This document shows, piece after piece, positions 17,144-26,411 of a stretch of 64,000 nucleotides of DNA. A program made the translations under genes and the position numbers. Origin of the DNA: JAAZKI01 sp012799905 (GTDB taxonomy: Bacteria > Verrucomicrobiota > Lentisphaeria > Oligosphaerales > Oligosphaeraceae); the NCBI GenBank assembly GCA_050949415.1, contig JBMNFR010000004.1:186001-250000 (forward strand), read 5' to 3'. Under the pieces are notes generated by a model. The model made no database searches and had not been told where the DNA came from. It worked only from the letters and a program-made list of their open reading frames with translations. Positions within the stretch are counted from its first letter, which is position 1, and each line of letters opens with the position of its first letter.

Positions 17144-18619
17144 ATGTCTGAGTTGCCGTCATTGCGTTCTCTCTCTGTCCTGCTTGTCCTGCTCGTCGTC
17201 CTCGGCGCTGCTGCTCTTCCGGCGGCGGAAAACGAAAACGCGCGTCAGCAATGGCTTGACGCCTATTTGTACATAGAACGCGCCGACCGTTTCGCCAGCG
17301 CCGGCGAAAACGCCAAGGCCCTGGCCGATTACCAGGCGGCGCGCCTTCGCCTGGAAAAACTCGCCGCTGACTTCCCGCAATGGAACGCCCCCATGATCGC
17401 CTACCGGCTGGAGTACTGCCGCACCCGCCTGGATAAGCTGCAAACTCAGCCGGATGATGGCGACGTCGGCCTAAACCGTGACGAACTGCTCAAACTGCTG
17501 AAGGAGGAACAAGCCCGCAACCTCCGCCTCAGCGCTGAAATCGACCGCCTGCGCCAGACGCCCCTGCCAGCAGAATCCGTCCAGCCAAGCCAAGCGCCAG
17601 AACCCGCAACTCCGGACCACCGCCTAGCCCTCACTGCCGCCCAGCTTGACGCCGACCGACTGGCCCGGGACAATGCCCGCCTGCAAGAAAGCCTGGCCAA
17701 GGCTCTTGAGCGCGCCCAAACCGCCGAAGCTAGCGAAATTGCCTGGAGAAAAGCCGCCGCAGGCGCTGAAAAAATCCGTCTGAGCCTCGCCGATGTCCTG
17801 CTCCAGCGCGATGCCCTGGCCGAAGCCGTCCAACAGGCCGAACTTGACCGACTGGACCGCGACAGCAAAATCAACGTCCTTACCCAGCAACTGGCGGACG
17901 CGGAGCGCCGGGCTCAAATCCCGCTCAATCACCGGGCAAACGCGCCGGGCTTCAATCCAGATGAATGGCGGCGGCAGGTGAATGCCCTGGAGCAGAAAAT
18001 CGCCCCGTTCCTGGCTCGGGAAGAGGAAAATCGACGCCAGGAACAAACGCTCAGCCAGCTCAAAGCCAAGGCCTGGGCCGTCGAAAACAACGGTGATGTC
18101 GCCAGCGCCGCCCGCTATTGGGCCCTGCTGGCCGAAAAGTTGCCGACCGACCCCATGCCCGCCCTCCGGGCAGCCGTCTGGTATGGCCGCTTGGCCGACA
18201 ACGACAACGCCCGCGGCTGGGCAGACCAGTTTTTTCAGCGCTCTTTCCCTGATTCCAACCAACTTCTGCTGCTGGCCTCCACCATGTTAGAGCAAGGCCA
18301 ATGGGAACGCTCCTTGGCCCTGGCCGCCTGGGCAGTGGCTCAAGCTCCGGACAGCGCTGACGCCTGGCACACCCTCGGCGCCGTCTTTGTTTCCGCAGCC
18401 CTCCTGACGCCGGGCGAGGCTCAATTCCGCCACGCCCTTGACTTGAACCCAAAACACGCCCCCAGCCTGTCCGCCCTTGCCGTCGTCCTCGCCGTCAGCA
18501 AACCACCGCGACTGCAAGAAGCTAAAATCTTCTACCAACAGGCCATCGCCGCCGGCAGCCCGCCGGAACCGGCCCTGGAAACCATCTTTGCAACGCTTTC
18601 CGGAGAGCAAACGCCATGA
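17144..18619 (+). CDS. Exported coiled-coil/TPR protein, paralogue A
   Basis: This 491-residue protein has a signal peptide (charged start, hydrophobic core at about residues 10-26, cleavage near AAALPAA), then a conserved helical domain (about 30-100) with the landmark FPQWNAPMIAYRLEYC, a coiled coil (about 110-310), and C-terminal TPR-like repeats (about 310-480). The same N-terminal domain and TPR end occur in the next gene, so the two are paralogues with different coiled-coil lengths. They overlap by four bases (ATGA). A periplasmic scaffold or adaptor role is an inference from the architecture; no family name was recognised. Confidence 0.8.
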   Translation: MSELPSLRSLSVLLVLLVVLGAAALPAAENENARQQWLDAYLYIERADRFASAGENAKALADYQAARLRLEKLAADFPQWNAPMIAYRLEYCRTRLDKLQTQPDDGDVGLNRDELLKLLKEEQARNLRLSAEIDRLRQTPLPAESVQPSQAPEPATPDHRLALTAAQLDADRLARDNARLQESLAKALERAQTAEASEIAWRKAAAGAEKIRLSLADVLLQRDALAEAVQQAELDRLDRDSKINVLTQQLADAERRAQIPLNHRANAPGFNPDEWRRQVNALEQKIAPFLAREEENRRQEQTLSQLKAKAWAVENNGDVASAARYWALLAEKLPTDPMPALRAAVWYGRLADNDNARGWADQFFQRSFPDSNQLLLLASTMLEQGQWERSLALAAWAVAQAPDSADAWHTLGAVFVSAALLTPGEAQFRHALDLNPKHAPSLSALAVVLAVSKPPRLQEAKIFYQQAIAAGSPPEPALETIFATLSGEQTP

Positions 18620-21600
18620 TTTCCCGTTGCCGCATCACTACCTTTGCCTTAATCGCCCTCTTTGTGCTGACATTTGCCTGGACCGGCCACGCCGCGCCAG
18701 TTGACCCAGGTGCAGCCAGGGCCGAATGGATGAGTGGATTCGTCAAGCTGGAGGCTGCTGACAAAGCCGTCGCGGACGACAACCTGATGGCCGCTCTGCC
18801 CCTTTACAAGGAAGCCTTGACTATTTTCGAAGGGGTGCGGCGCAAATATCCGCAATGGAACCCGTCGCTGCTGAATTACCGAATTAACTACTGCCAGCAG
18901 AATATTGAAAAGCTGGAAAGCAAAATTCAAAGCAGCGCCAGCGCGTTGTCGCGAGACGACCTTCTCGCCCTCAGCAACAAGCAAGCCAAGGAACTCCAGA
19001 CGCTCCAGGAAGACAACCGCAACTTGACGGCCAAAGTCGCGCTGCTGTCAGAAAGCATTGAGCGAGCCCGCCAGGAAGCCGCCAAAACAGCCGGCCAGGA
19101 AACCGCCGCCGCCGAACTAGCAGCCGCTAAAACCGCCCTGGAGCAAAAAGTATCCCTGCTCGAATTGCGTCTGCGCGAAACTCTCGAAGCCAATACGCGC
19201 TTGCAGAACCAGTCAAAACTCCAGGAACAAGCCTCTCGCCAGATAGCGGAACTGAACCAAGTCCAAGCTAAAAACCAGCAGCTGGCCAGTGAAGCAGCGG
19301 CCTTGCGCGCCGCGCAGGACGCCGCTACCGCCAAAATAGCTGATTTGACCCGCCAGCTGGAATGGCGGCAACGCCAGCAAGCCGACCAAGAAACCGCCCT
19401 GAAAGTAGCACGCGAACTGGCGGCCGCCCGCAAAACAGAAAATGACAACTTGATGACCAGGCTGGCCGGCGCCGAAGGCAAACGCGAACTGGCGGAAAAA
19501 AATGCTGCGGACAAGGAGCAGGAAGCCAAAAGACTGCTGAATCAAAACAACAACCTGACTGCGGAAGTGACGGAGCTGCGTCGATTCCGCGACCGCGCCC
19601 CTGAAAACCAGAAGAAAATTCTAGAGCAGCAGGAGGCTCTCACTGCCCGCAACCTTGAGTTGCTGGCAGCGCGCCAGGAAGTCGAGACCTTGACCCGGCG
19701 CCTGGGGGAACGCAACCTCAACCCAGCGGAACAAGCCGCTGCTGAACGCGATCCAGATATCCAGCGCCTCCGTTCGCAGCTGGAACGCCAAAATGCCGAA
19801 CTGGCAGAACTCCGCCAAGCCTACACCACAACCCTGAACCAGGCTGCTAACGCTCCAGGAAAGGCAGGAGCAGCCCTCCGTGATTTGGCCGTCCTGAACG
19901 AACGCCTGATAGCCAAAGAAACTGAATTGAAGCAGCGTGACAACGACTTAGCTAAAGCGACCCGGGAACTGCAACAAACCCGCGCCCAAGCCGTCATCAA
20001 GGAGGAGCAAAATCTCGAACTGCGGAGCGCTGCGGAGCGCCTGAAAACCCGCCTGAACCAAGCAGAAAGCCAAAACCAACTCCTGGCCGTCAAACTCAAG
20101 GAGGCGACTCTCGTCCGCGAAAAAACCGTAGAAAACGCGCGTTCCCTCCTTGACCAGGCTTCGACAGCCAAAGAGCAAGCCCAGCAGGCAGCCACCGCCC
20201 TGGCCGAGGCAGAACGCCGTCTGAGCGACCAGACTACCCTCGCCCGCCGCCAGGAAACCCAAATCGCCAACCTGGAAAAAACCATCCGCGACCTGACGGC
20301 TCAGCTGGCCGCCGCCAAGCAGGATGCCATCAAGGCTCTTGATGACTGGAATCGGAAACTGGAACTCCAGACTTCCGAAACCAAGGGGCACGCCCAGGCC
20401 TTGGCCAAACTCCAAGTCGAAAACCAGGATTTGCGGACACGCCTGGCCGACCAGAAGCAAACGCAAACATCGCTCAATGACAAATTGAACGCGCAGGAAC
20501 GCCTGCTGGAACAGCAGAAGAAGACGATCACCGGTCTGACTCAGAACCTCGACCAGAAGTCTCATTTAGAGAACATCCAGAACCTGGCCGACCAGCAAAT
20601 CGCCTTGCTCAAGCAGGAAAAAGCCGACCTAGGCCGCCGCAACCAGGACTTGACCCAGGCCGTGGCGCGGCACGAAGCCACAGCCGCCGGCCTAAAAGCC
20701 GCCCTGGACGCCTTGCCCAGCCAAGAGCAATTCGCGGAAATACAGGCAGCCCTCCAAGCCCGCAACGACCTGCTCCGACACCGGGAACAGCTGATCGAAA
20801 ACTTGAAAAAACCCGGCGAGCAGACTGAGCACCTCATCCGCAATAATCTCGAATTGCAGCAATCCCTGACCAAGGCCACCCAGGCCGCCGCAGCAGCAGA
20901 TGACCTGGTCAAAAAACTGCGCTTGCAGGCCGACAGCGCCACCGAGCAGAATCAGCGCCTGCGCGAGGAAATCACCCGCCAAAACCAGGCCGTTCAGGAC
21001 GCTAAAGCCGAACAAACCCGCTTGCAAGCCGCTAAACTGGCCGCAGAAAACGAGGCGGCAGAAGCCAAACAACGCCTGCAAGCCGCCAAGGCCGACGCAA
21101 CCCAACAAAATAGCACTATCGCTGAATGGCGCCAAAACCACCAGGAGCAAACCCGCAAACTGGCCGCCACGGAAGAAATGGTCGCCAACCTGAAAAAAGA
21201 AAACAAATTCCTCGCCGCCAAAACCGAAGTCGTTGATGGCATGGCCAAAACCCTGGCAGAAACCACGGCAGAACTGAAGAAAAGCCAAGCACAGCTCGCC
21301 GAACTGCAAAAGCAGACGGAAACTCTGCGGGACAAGAACCTCGATCTTGACCAGCAAGTCAAGGCCAAGGAGGATATTATCACCCGCCTGCAATCAGCCC
21401 CACAGACTCCCGAAGCCTGGGTGGCGCGATTGCAAGAAATCAATGCCCGTCTTGACAAGGAAACCCAGCGCCGCAAAGCCCTGGAAGCAGCCTTGGTCGA
21501 CCTGGAGAACCGCAAGAGCGCCGCCACCCCAGTCGCAACCACGACCGCGCCGGCTCGTGCTGCCAATGTCAGCGATGACGTCCAAAGCAGCGAACACCGC

Positions 21601-22194
21601 ATTCGCCGCGAACAGGAACGCACCGCCATGATCCGTGGTTTCCTCCGGCAGGGCCTTGACGCGGAGCGCCAGCAGAAACTTGAGGCGGCGCAATGGAACT
21701 ACCAGAAGGTGCTTGAACTGGAGTCTGACAACCATTTTGCCCTGCAACGCCTGGGCATCATTGCGGCCAACTGCGGCAATGACCAGGACACCCTGCGCTA
21801 CTTGCAGCAGGCTTTTCGGCAAAACCCCGACGATCTCGACACCCTCTTGGCGATGGGCTTTGCCCAAGTCCGCCAATCGCAGCCTGACAGCGCGGTGTCC
21901 AGCCTCAGCCGAGCCGTGTCCCTCCATCCCGACAATGTCAACGCTGCCCGCGCCTATGGCATCGCCCTGCTGACTATGGGATGGACGCAGGCGGCCGAAA
22001 TTCAGTTGAAAAAAGCCTACAAAATGAAGCCGGAAGACCCGGAAACCGCCTTCAACCTGGCGGTCTTGCTCGCCACCGCCGAGCCGCCGCGCCTGCCAGA
22101 AGCTGCCAAGTGGTATCAGACCGCCATCAAAAACGGGGCCCAGCCAGACCCGGGACTGGACGCGGCGCTGAAGCCACTTATCACCACCCCCTGA
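18616..22194 (+). CDS. Exported giant coiled-coil/TPR protein, paralogue B
   Basis: This 1192-residue protein starts with a signal peptide (residues 1-27, ending GHAAP) and shares with its neighbour the domain holding YPQWNPSLLNYRINYC (about residues 75-90). A nearly unbroken coiled coil rich in Ala, Gln, Glu, Leu and Lys runs from about residue 100 to 960 and could reach over 100 nm if extended. TPR repeats occupy about residues 1010-1190. After a Pro/Thr/Ala hinge (about 965-985) it has the motif EHRIRREQERTAMIRGF. Such a long periplasmic rod ending in TPRs suggests a spacer or envelope-spanning scaffold, but function is unknown. Confidence 0.8.
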   Translation: MISRCRITTFALIALFVLTFAWTGHAAPVDPGAARAEWMSGFVKLEAADKAVADDNLMAALPLYKEALTIFEGVRRKYPQWNPSLLNYRINYCQQNIEKLESKIQSSASALSRDDLLALSNKQAKELQTLQEDNRNLTAKVALLSESIERARQEAAKTAGQETAAAELAAAKTALEQKVSLLELRLRETLEANTRLQNQSKLQEQASRQIAELNQVQAKNQQLASEAAALRAAQDAATAKIADLTRQLEWRQRQQADQETALKVARELAAARKTENDNLMTRLAGAEGKRELAEKNAADKEQEAKRLLNQNNNLTAEVTELRRFRDRAPENQKKILEQQEALTARNLELLAARQEVETLTRRLGERNLNPAEQAAAERDPDIQRLRSQLERQNAELAELRQAYTTTLNQAANAPGKAGAALRDLAVLNERLIAKETELKQRDNDLAKATRELQQTRAQAVIKEEQNLELRSAAERLKTRLNQAESQNQLLAVKLKEATLVREKTVENARSLLDQASTAKEQAQQAATALAEAERRLSDQTTLARRQETQIANLEKTIRDLTAQLAAAKQDAIKALDDWNRKLELQTSETKGHAQALAKLQVENQDLRTRLADQKQTQTSLNDKLNAQERLLEQQKKTITGLTQNLDQKSHLENIQNLADQQIALLKQEKADLGRRNQDLTQAVARHEATAAGLKAALDALPSQEQFAEIQAALQARNDLLRHREQLIENLKKPGEQTEHLIRNNLELQQSLTKATQAAAAADDLVKKLRLQADSATEQNQRLREEITRQNQAVQDAKAEQTRLQAAKLAAENEAAEAKQRLQAAKADATQQNSTIAEWRQNHQEQTRKLAATEEMVANLKKENKFLAAKTEVVDGMAKTLAETTAELKKSQAQLAELQKQTETLRDKNLDLDQQVKAKEDIITRLQSAPQTPEAWVARLQEINARLDKETQRRKALEAALVDLENRKSAATPVATTTAPARAANVSDDVQSSEHRIRREQERTAMIRGFLRQGLDAERQQKLEAAQWNYQKVLELESDNHFALQRLGIIAANCGNDQDTLRYLQQAFRQNPDDLDTLLAMGFAQVRQSQPDSAVSSLSRAVSLHPDNVNAARAYGIALLTMGWTQAAEIQLKKAYKMKPEDPETAFNLAVLLATAEPPRLPEAAKWYQTAIKNGAQPDPGLDAALKPLITTP

Positions 22195-22478
22195 CAACGT
22201 CCTGTCCAAGCGGCCAATGCGGCAATCAGCACTGGACTGGGCTCTTGTCTTGATTCGTTAATACAGCGCACAACGCCCTTTTCTATAAAGGCAGCCTCAC
22301 ATGGCATTTTTTCTGAAATTTTATCACAGTCTGGCTGCCAATTGCCCGGCTATTTCTTGCGATTGCCGGTTTCGATGATTACGTTATGCTTTGCCGGTTG
22401 CGGTTATTAGTCGGCATAGCGCAATTTTGGCTGGCGGCAACGCTTTTCGGCCTTCATTAACCTAAGGAAAATTCAATC

Positions 22479-23759
22479 ATGAGCACAAAAAACTGGAAGT
22501 TAGAGACGATCGCTGTTCAGGCTGGCTATACCCCTGGCAATGGCGATCCGCGAGTGGCGCCGATCATCCAAAGCACGACCTTCAAATATGATGACGCCCA
22601 AAGTGTGGCCGACCTTCTTGACTTGAAGCGCGAAGGATTTTTCTACACGCGCCTGGCGAATCCGACGGTTGACTGCTTTGAAAAGAAAATCGCGGCATTG
22701 GAAGGCGGTGTGGCAGCAGTGGCGACCAGCTCTGGCCAGAACGCCAACGCCCTGACTATCCAGAACATAGCCCGCTGCGGCGACCACATCATCGCCGTCT
22801 CCAGTCTATACGGCGGCACGGTGTCGCTGTTCAGCAACACCTTGAAAAAGGCCGGCATTGAGTTCAGCTTCGTGCCGCCCACCGCATCCGCGGCTGACAT
22901 TGAGGCCGCGATCCGGCCTAACACCAAGGCGATCTTCGCCGAAATGCTGGCCAATCCAGCGCTAGTCGTGCTGGATATGGAAAAAATGGCCGCAGTCGCC
23001 CATCAGCACGGCCTGCCCCTGATCGTTGACAATACCTTCCCAACGCCCATGAATTGCCGACCCTTCGAGTTCGGCGCTGACCTCGTGACCCACTCAACCA
23101 CCAAATACATTGACGGCCATGCCATCAGCCTGGGCGGCATCGTAATCGAAAAAGGCGGCTTTGACTGGTGCAACGGCAAATTCCCGGAATTCACCGAGCC
23201 GGACGAGAGCTACCACGGCCTGGTCTATACCCGCGACTTTGCAGCGGCCCCCTTCTCAGTGAAGCTGCGGGTGCAATGGATTCGTGACATGGGCACGCCG
23301 ATGTCACCGTTCAACGCCTTCCTGGCCATGGTCGGCTGCGAAACCCTCCATGTCCGCATGGAACGGCACGGCGCCAATGCCCTGGCCTTGGCTCAGCACC
23401 TGGAAAAGCACCCGCTCGTCAGCTGGGTCAACTATCCCGGCCTGGCCTCCAGCCCGCAACATGCCTTAGCCCAAAAATACCTCAAGTCTTGCAGCGGCGT
23501 CCTCTGCTTCGGCGTCAAAGGCGGCAGCAAGGCCGGCGAAATCGTCATGAACAACCTCAAAGTCGCCGCCATCGCCGTGCATGTAGCTGATGTGCGCACC
23601 TGCGTCCTCCACCCAGCCAGCATGACCCACCGCCAACTCAGCGACGCCGAATTGGTCGCAGCAGGCGTCTCCCCTGACTTGATCCGAGTCTCAGTCGGAT
23701 TGGAGCATATCGACGACATAATCGCTGACTTCGACCAAGCACTGGCTAAAACCAAATAA
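22479..23759 (+). CDS. metY: O-acetylhomoserine sulfhydrylase / Cys-Met metabolism PLP enzyme
   Basis: This 426-residue PLP enzyme of the Cys/Met metabolism family has the Schiff-base Lys in HSTTKYIDGH near residue 209, SSGQNANALTIQN for the cofactor phosphate, and the long C-terminal form (about 425-430 residues) that separates O-acetylhomoserine sulfhydrylases from shorter MetB/MetC enzymes. It should join O-acetylhomoserine with sulfide (or methanethiol) to give homocysteine (or methionine). TAAGGA precedes the ATG. The 284-bp spacer upstream was searched by eye for a SAM riboswitch and none was recognised. A repeat composite begins within ten bases of its stop codon. Confidence 0.9.
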   Translation: MSTKNWKLETIAVQAGYTPGNGDPRVAPIIQSTTFKYDDAQSVADLLDLKREGFFYTRLANPTVDCFEKKIAALEGGVAAVATSSGQNANALTIQNIARCGDHIIAVSSLYGGTVSLFSNTLKKAGIEFSFVPPTASAADIEAAIRPNTKAIFAEMLANPALVVLDMEKMAAVAHQHGLPLIVDNTFPTPMNCRPFEFGADLVTHSTTKYIDGHAISLGGIVIEKGGFDWCNGKFPEFTEPDESYHGLVYTRDFAAAPFSVKLRVQWIRDMGTPMSPFNAFLAMVGCETLHVRMERHGANALALAQHLEKHPLVSWVNYPGLASSPQHALAQKYLKSCSGVLCFGVKGGSKAGEIVMNNLKVAAIAVHVADVRTCVLHPASMTHRQLSDAELVAAGVSPDLIRVSVGLEHIDDIIADFDQALAKTK

Positions 23760-23765
23760 GGGCTT

Positions 23766-23990
23766 TTTTAGGGGCGAGGGGCTTTGTTTAGGGGCGAGGG
23801 GCGAGGGGCGAGGGGCTAAATGCTGAATGCTGAATGCTGAATGTTGAATACTGAGGCGCATTTCATAATTCATAATTCATAATTCATAATTCGTTATGGG
23901 CGAGGGGCGAGGGGCGAGGGGCGAGGGGCTTTGTTTAGGGGCGAGGGGCGAGGGGCGAGGGGCGAGGGGCGAGGGGGAGCTGTGCTGCAA
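23766..23990 (+). repeat. Composite heptamer microsatellite, copy A
   Basis: Order of blocks: GGGGCGA units with a GGGGCTTTGTTTA break, about five TGAATGC-type heptamers, a TGAGGCGCATTT linker, about four CATAATT heptamers, a CGTTATGGGCGA joint, then two more runs of GGGGCGA separated by GGGGCTTTGTTTA. All three simple-repeat blocks have a 7-bp unit. The same block order occurs at 50377-50500 and, reduced, at 27385-27440. Confidence 0.85.
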
Positions 23991-24107
23991 CCGCTGTCCA
24001 CAACGTCCACCATGTCCACCAAGTCCACTGCAAGCACCCCCAAGGCTACATCATACGGCAAGCTGAAGCTAAACCACCTACAATAGCCTATTCCGGAGGA
24101 GATCGCT

Positions 24108-24770
24108 ATGAACATGCTCTGCCCGCAATGTGGCAGCCTCCTGCCGCCGGAAGCAGTCAACATCGCCACCGACCTGGCCCAATGCCCAGAGTGTGGTCAA
24201 GTGAGCCGGGCTGCCGCATGCGTCGTGGAGGACGCGATCAGCAAGGACGTGTTGCGCCAACCGCCGCCCGGGACTTGGCTGCGCCAAGAGGCCGACGCAA
24301 TCGTCGTCGGCGCCACCATGCGCTCCAAAGCCGCATGGGGCGCGGTTTTATTCACCGCAATCTGTGGCGGCATAAGTATGTTTGGCGCTTACGGAACCCA
24401 AATCATCGATGGAAAATTTGACCTGGGCCGAACGCTGTTCGGCATCCCCTTCCTGCTGGTCACCGTCTTCCTAATCGGAACCACCATCCATATGATTTTC
24501 GGACGCCAGGAATGGCGCCTGGGCGAGGACGGCGGCAGCGGATTCAATGGCGTTGGACGTTTTGGCAGGCGTTGGCGCTTTGCCTGGAAAAACCTGACCC
24601 GCATCCACATACACACCATTCGCGACAACAAGGGCAATACCAGCTTTAAACTCATCCTGGAAGGCACCTCTCCCGAGCTGAAAATCAGCCTCCCGGAGCG
24701 CAAAGACCGCCAGCAGTTCATCCTCAACGCCATCCGCTACTACCACCAACAATGGCGGCGACGGAAGTAG
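24108..24770 (+). CDS. Zinc-ribbon, two-TM protein, tandem copy 1
   Basis: The 220-residue product begins with a C4 zinc ribbon (C5/C8 and C25/C28, as CPQC and CPEC). A linker contains PPPGTWLRQEADAIVVGAT, two membrane segments follow at about residues 75-97 and 110-132, and a cytoplasmic tail of about 85 residues has GRQEWRL, FAWKNLTRIHIHTI and a final basic helix. The tail has a beta-rich pattern that could be a PH-like domain, but this is a guess. The three neighbouring copies are about 70-85 percent identical by eye and share about 30 bp upstream including CCGGAGGA. The family was not recognised; a membrane sensor or stress protein is possible. Confidence 0.72.
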   Translation: MNMLCPQCGSLLPPEAVNIATDLAQCPECGQVSRAAACVVEDAISKDVLRQPPPGTWLRQEADAIVVGATMRSKAAWGAVLFTAICGGISMFGAYGTQIIDGKFDLGRTLFGIPFLLVTVFLIGTTIHMIFGRQEWRLGEDGGSGFNGVGRFGRRWRFAWKNLTRIHIHTIRDNKGNTSFKLILEGTSPELKISLPERKDRQQFILNAIRYYHQQWRRRK

Positions 24771-25467
24771 ATTAGCGACGCGCGACGAAAGGAGCTACAT
24801 GCGGCAACCGCCGTCCACAACGTCCACCATGTCCTTAGAGTGGACTACGCCGTCCACAACTTATTTTTAACCACGGATGGACACAGATGAACACTGATTT
24901 CTTTATAGGGTTGTTTTTGTAACCACTGAATATACGGAATATACGGAAATTTTGTTTAATGTGTAACGTTTTGCAATGAGCGCTTGTAGTACAAACTCCA
25001 CGTTGACGTATGCCGTACTGACGCCTGAAGGCCGCCTCCTAGCCTCGAAGAGGCGACACCATGCTTAACCCCAGGCTTTAGCCTGGGGGAAGGCATACCC
25101 CAAAACTGGCACCTCGTAGAGGTGCTGCAATTAGCGCTGAAAACATGTCGTCGGCATTTTGCGCAGATTTGTTGTTACGGATTGTATAGCAATGACTTAA
25201 AGATTGGTTTTTTTTGGAAATCTTTTCCAAAAAACAAGAAGTTGGCTGATAGTAGTACCAAGTCCACTGCAAGCGCCCCCAAGGCTACAACATACGGCAG
25301 GCTGAAGCCTGCGGGACATACAGCAAACTAAAGTTTGAACTACATGCTCCTGCAAGCGAGGTACATACGGCAAACTAAAGTTTGAACTACATGCTCCTGC
25401 AAGCGAGGTACATACGGCAAACTAAAGCTTGAACTACCTACGATAGCCTATTCCGGAGGACATCGCC
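24771..25467. repeat. Repeat mosaic between tandem copies 1 and 2
   Basis: Contents in order: a GTCCACNNN 9-bp-period run; an AACCACGGATGGACACAGAT module with TATAGGGTTGTTTTT and tandem TATACGGAA (24858-24953); a GCCTGGGG-hairpin module with AACTGGCACC (25058-25131); a GCTGAAAACATG fragment; the AAAATCTTTTCC module (25217-25260); GGCAGGCTGAAGCCTGC; and three units of CAAACTAAAGTTTG-type hairpins with GCTCCTGCAAGCGAGGTA linkers. The last 30 bases are the duplicated leader of the next gene. Confidence 0.75.
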
Positions 25468-26136
25468 ATGAAAATGCTCTGTCCCCACTGCGGCAGGAAG
25501 CTGCCGCCGAAAGCAATCAACATCGCCGCCGACCTGGCCCAGTGCCCGGAATGCGGCCGACCGAGTCGGGCCTCTGCATGCGTCGTGGAGAACGAGGTCA
25601 ACCAGGACGTGCTGCTTCGGCCGCCGCCCGGGACTTGGCTGCGCCAGGAGTCCGACGCAATCGTCGTCGGCGCCACCATGCGCTCCAAAGCCGCATGGTT
25701 TCACATTCCCTTCACCATAGCCTGGAGTGGTGGAAGCATATACGGCATCTATGGCACCCAGATCATCGAAAGAAATTTCAACCTGATCATGTCACTGTTC
25801 AGCATCCCCTTCCTGATCGGCACCGTCTTCCTGATAAGAATCGCCATCTATATGCTTTTTGGACGCCAGGAATGGCGCCTGGACGAAGACGGCGGCGCCG
25901 TATTCAACGGGGTTGGACGTTTTGGCAAGCGTAAGCGCTTCGCCTGGAAGGACCTGACTCGCGTCCACCTCCACACCACCCGCAGCGATGAGAACGAGGA
26001 CGCAATCGGCTTCAAACTCATCCTGGAAGGCGCCTCCCCCAAAGTGGAAGTAATCCTCCCGGGGCGAGAAGACCGCCAGCAGTTCATCGTCAATGCCATC
26101 CGCTATTATTACCAGCAATGGCAGCGACGGAAGTAG
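25468..26136 (+). CDS. Zinc-ribbon, two-TM protein, tandem copy 2
   Basis: The 222-residue product has the same plan as copies 1 and 3: zinc ribbon (CPHC and CPEC), linker with PPPGTWLRQESDAIVVGAT, two membrane segments, and the GRQEWRLDED tail. It is the most diverged copy: the first membrane segment reads FHIPFTIAWSGGSIYGIYG and the tail has a two-residue insertion (DENEDAIGFKL) and a changed SPKVEVILPGRED stretch. GGAGGACATCGCC before the ATG matches copy 3 exactly. All reading frames are intact, so selection seems to maintain it. Confidence 0.72.
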   Translation: MKMLCPHCGRKLPPKAINIAADLAQCPECGRPSRASACVVENEVNQDVLLRPPPGTWLRQESDAIVVGATMRSKAAWFHIPFTIAWSGGSIYGIYGTQIIERNFNLIMSLFSIPFLIGTVFLIRIAIYMLFGRQEWRLDEDGGAVFNGVGRFGKRKRFAWKDLTRVHLHTTRSDENEDAIGFKLILEGASPKVEVILPGREDRQQFIVNAIRYYYQQWQRRK

Positions 26137-26411
26137 ATTAGCGACGAGCGACGAAAGGAGCTACATGCGGCAACCGCCGTCCACAACGTCCACCATGTCC
26201 ACCAAGTCCACTGCAAGCGCCCCCAAGGCTACAACATACGGCAGGCTGAAGCTTGGCCTACATACGGCAAACTAAAGTTTGAACTACATGCTCCTGCAGG
26301 CGAGGTACATACGGCAAACTAAAGTTTGAACTACATGCTCCTGCAAGCGAGGCACATACGGCAAACTAAAGCTTGAACCACTTACGATAGCCTATCCCGG
26401 AGGACATCGCC
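26137..26411. repeat. Repeat mosaic between tandem copies 2 and 3
   Basis: Begins with the same trailer that follows copy 1 (GACGAAAGGAGCTACATGCG), then a GTCCACNNN run, GCGCCCCCAAGGCTAC, GGCAGGCTGAAGCTT and three CAAACTAAAGTTTG-type units with GCTCCTGCAAGCGAGG linkers, ending in the duplicated leader of copy 3. The trailer and leader show that the duplication unit included flanking DNA as well as the gene. Confidence 0.78.

Noticed and set aside
22195..22478. SAM riboswitch ahead of metY
   Set aside because: No SAM-I, SAM-II or SAM-IV core could be seen; only weak G/C repeats are present.
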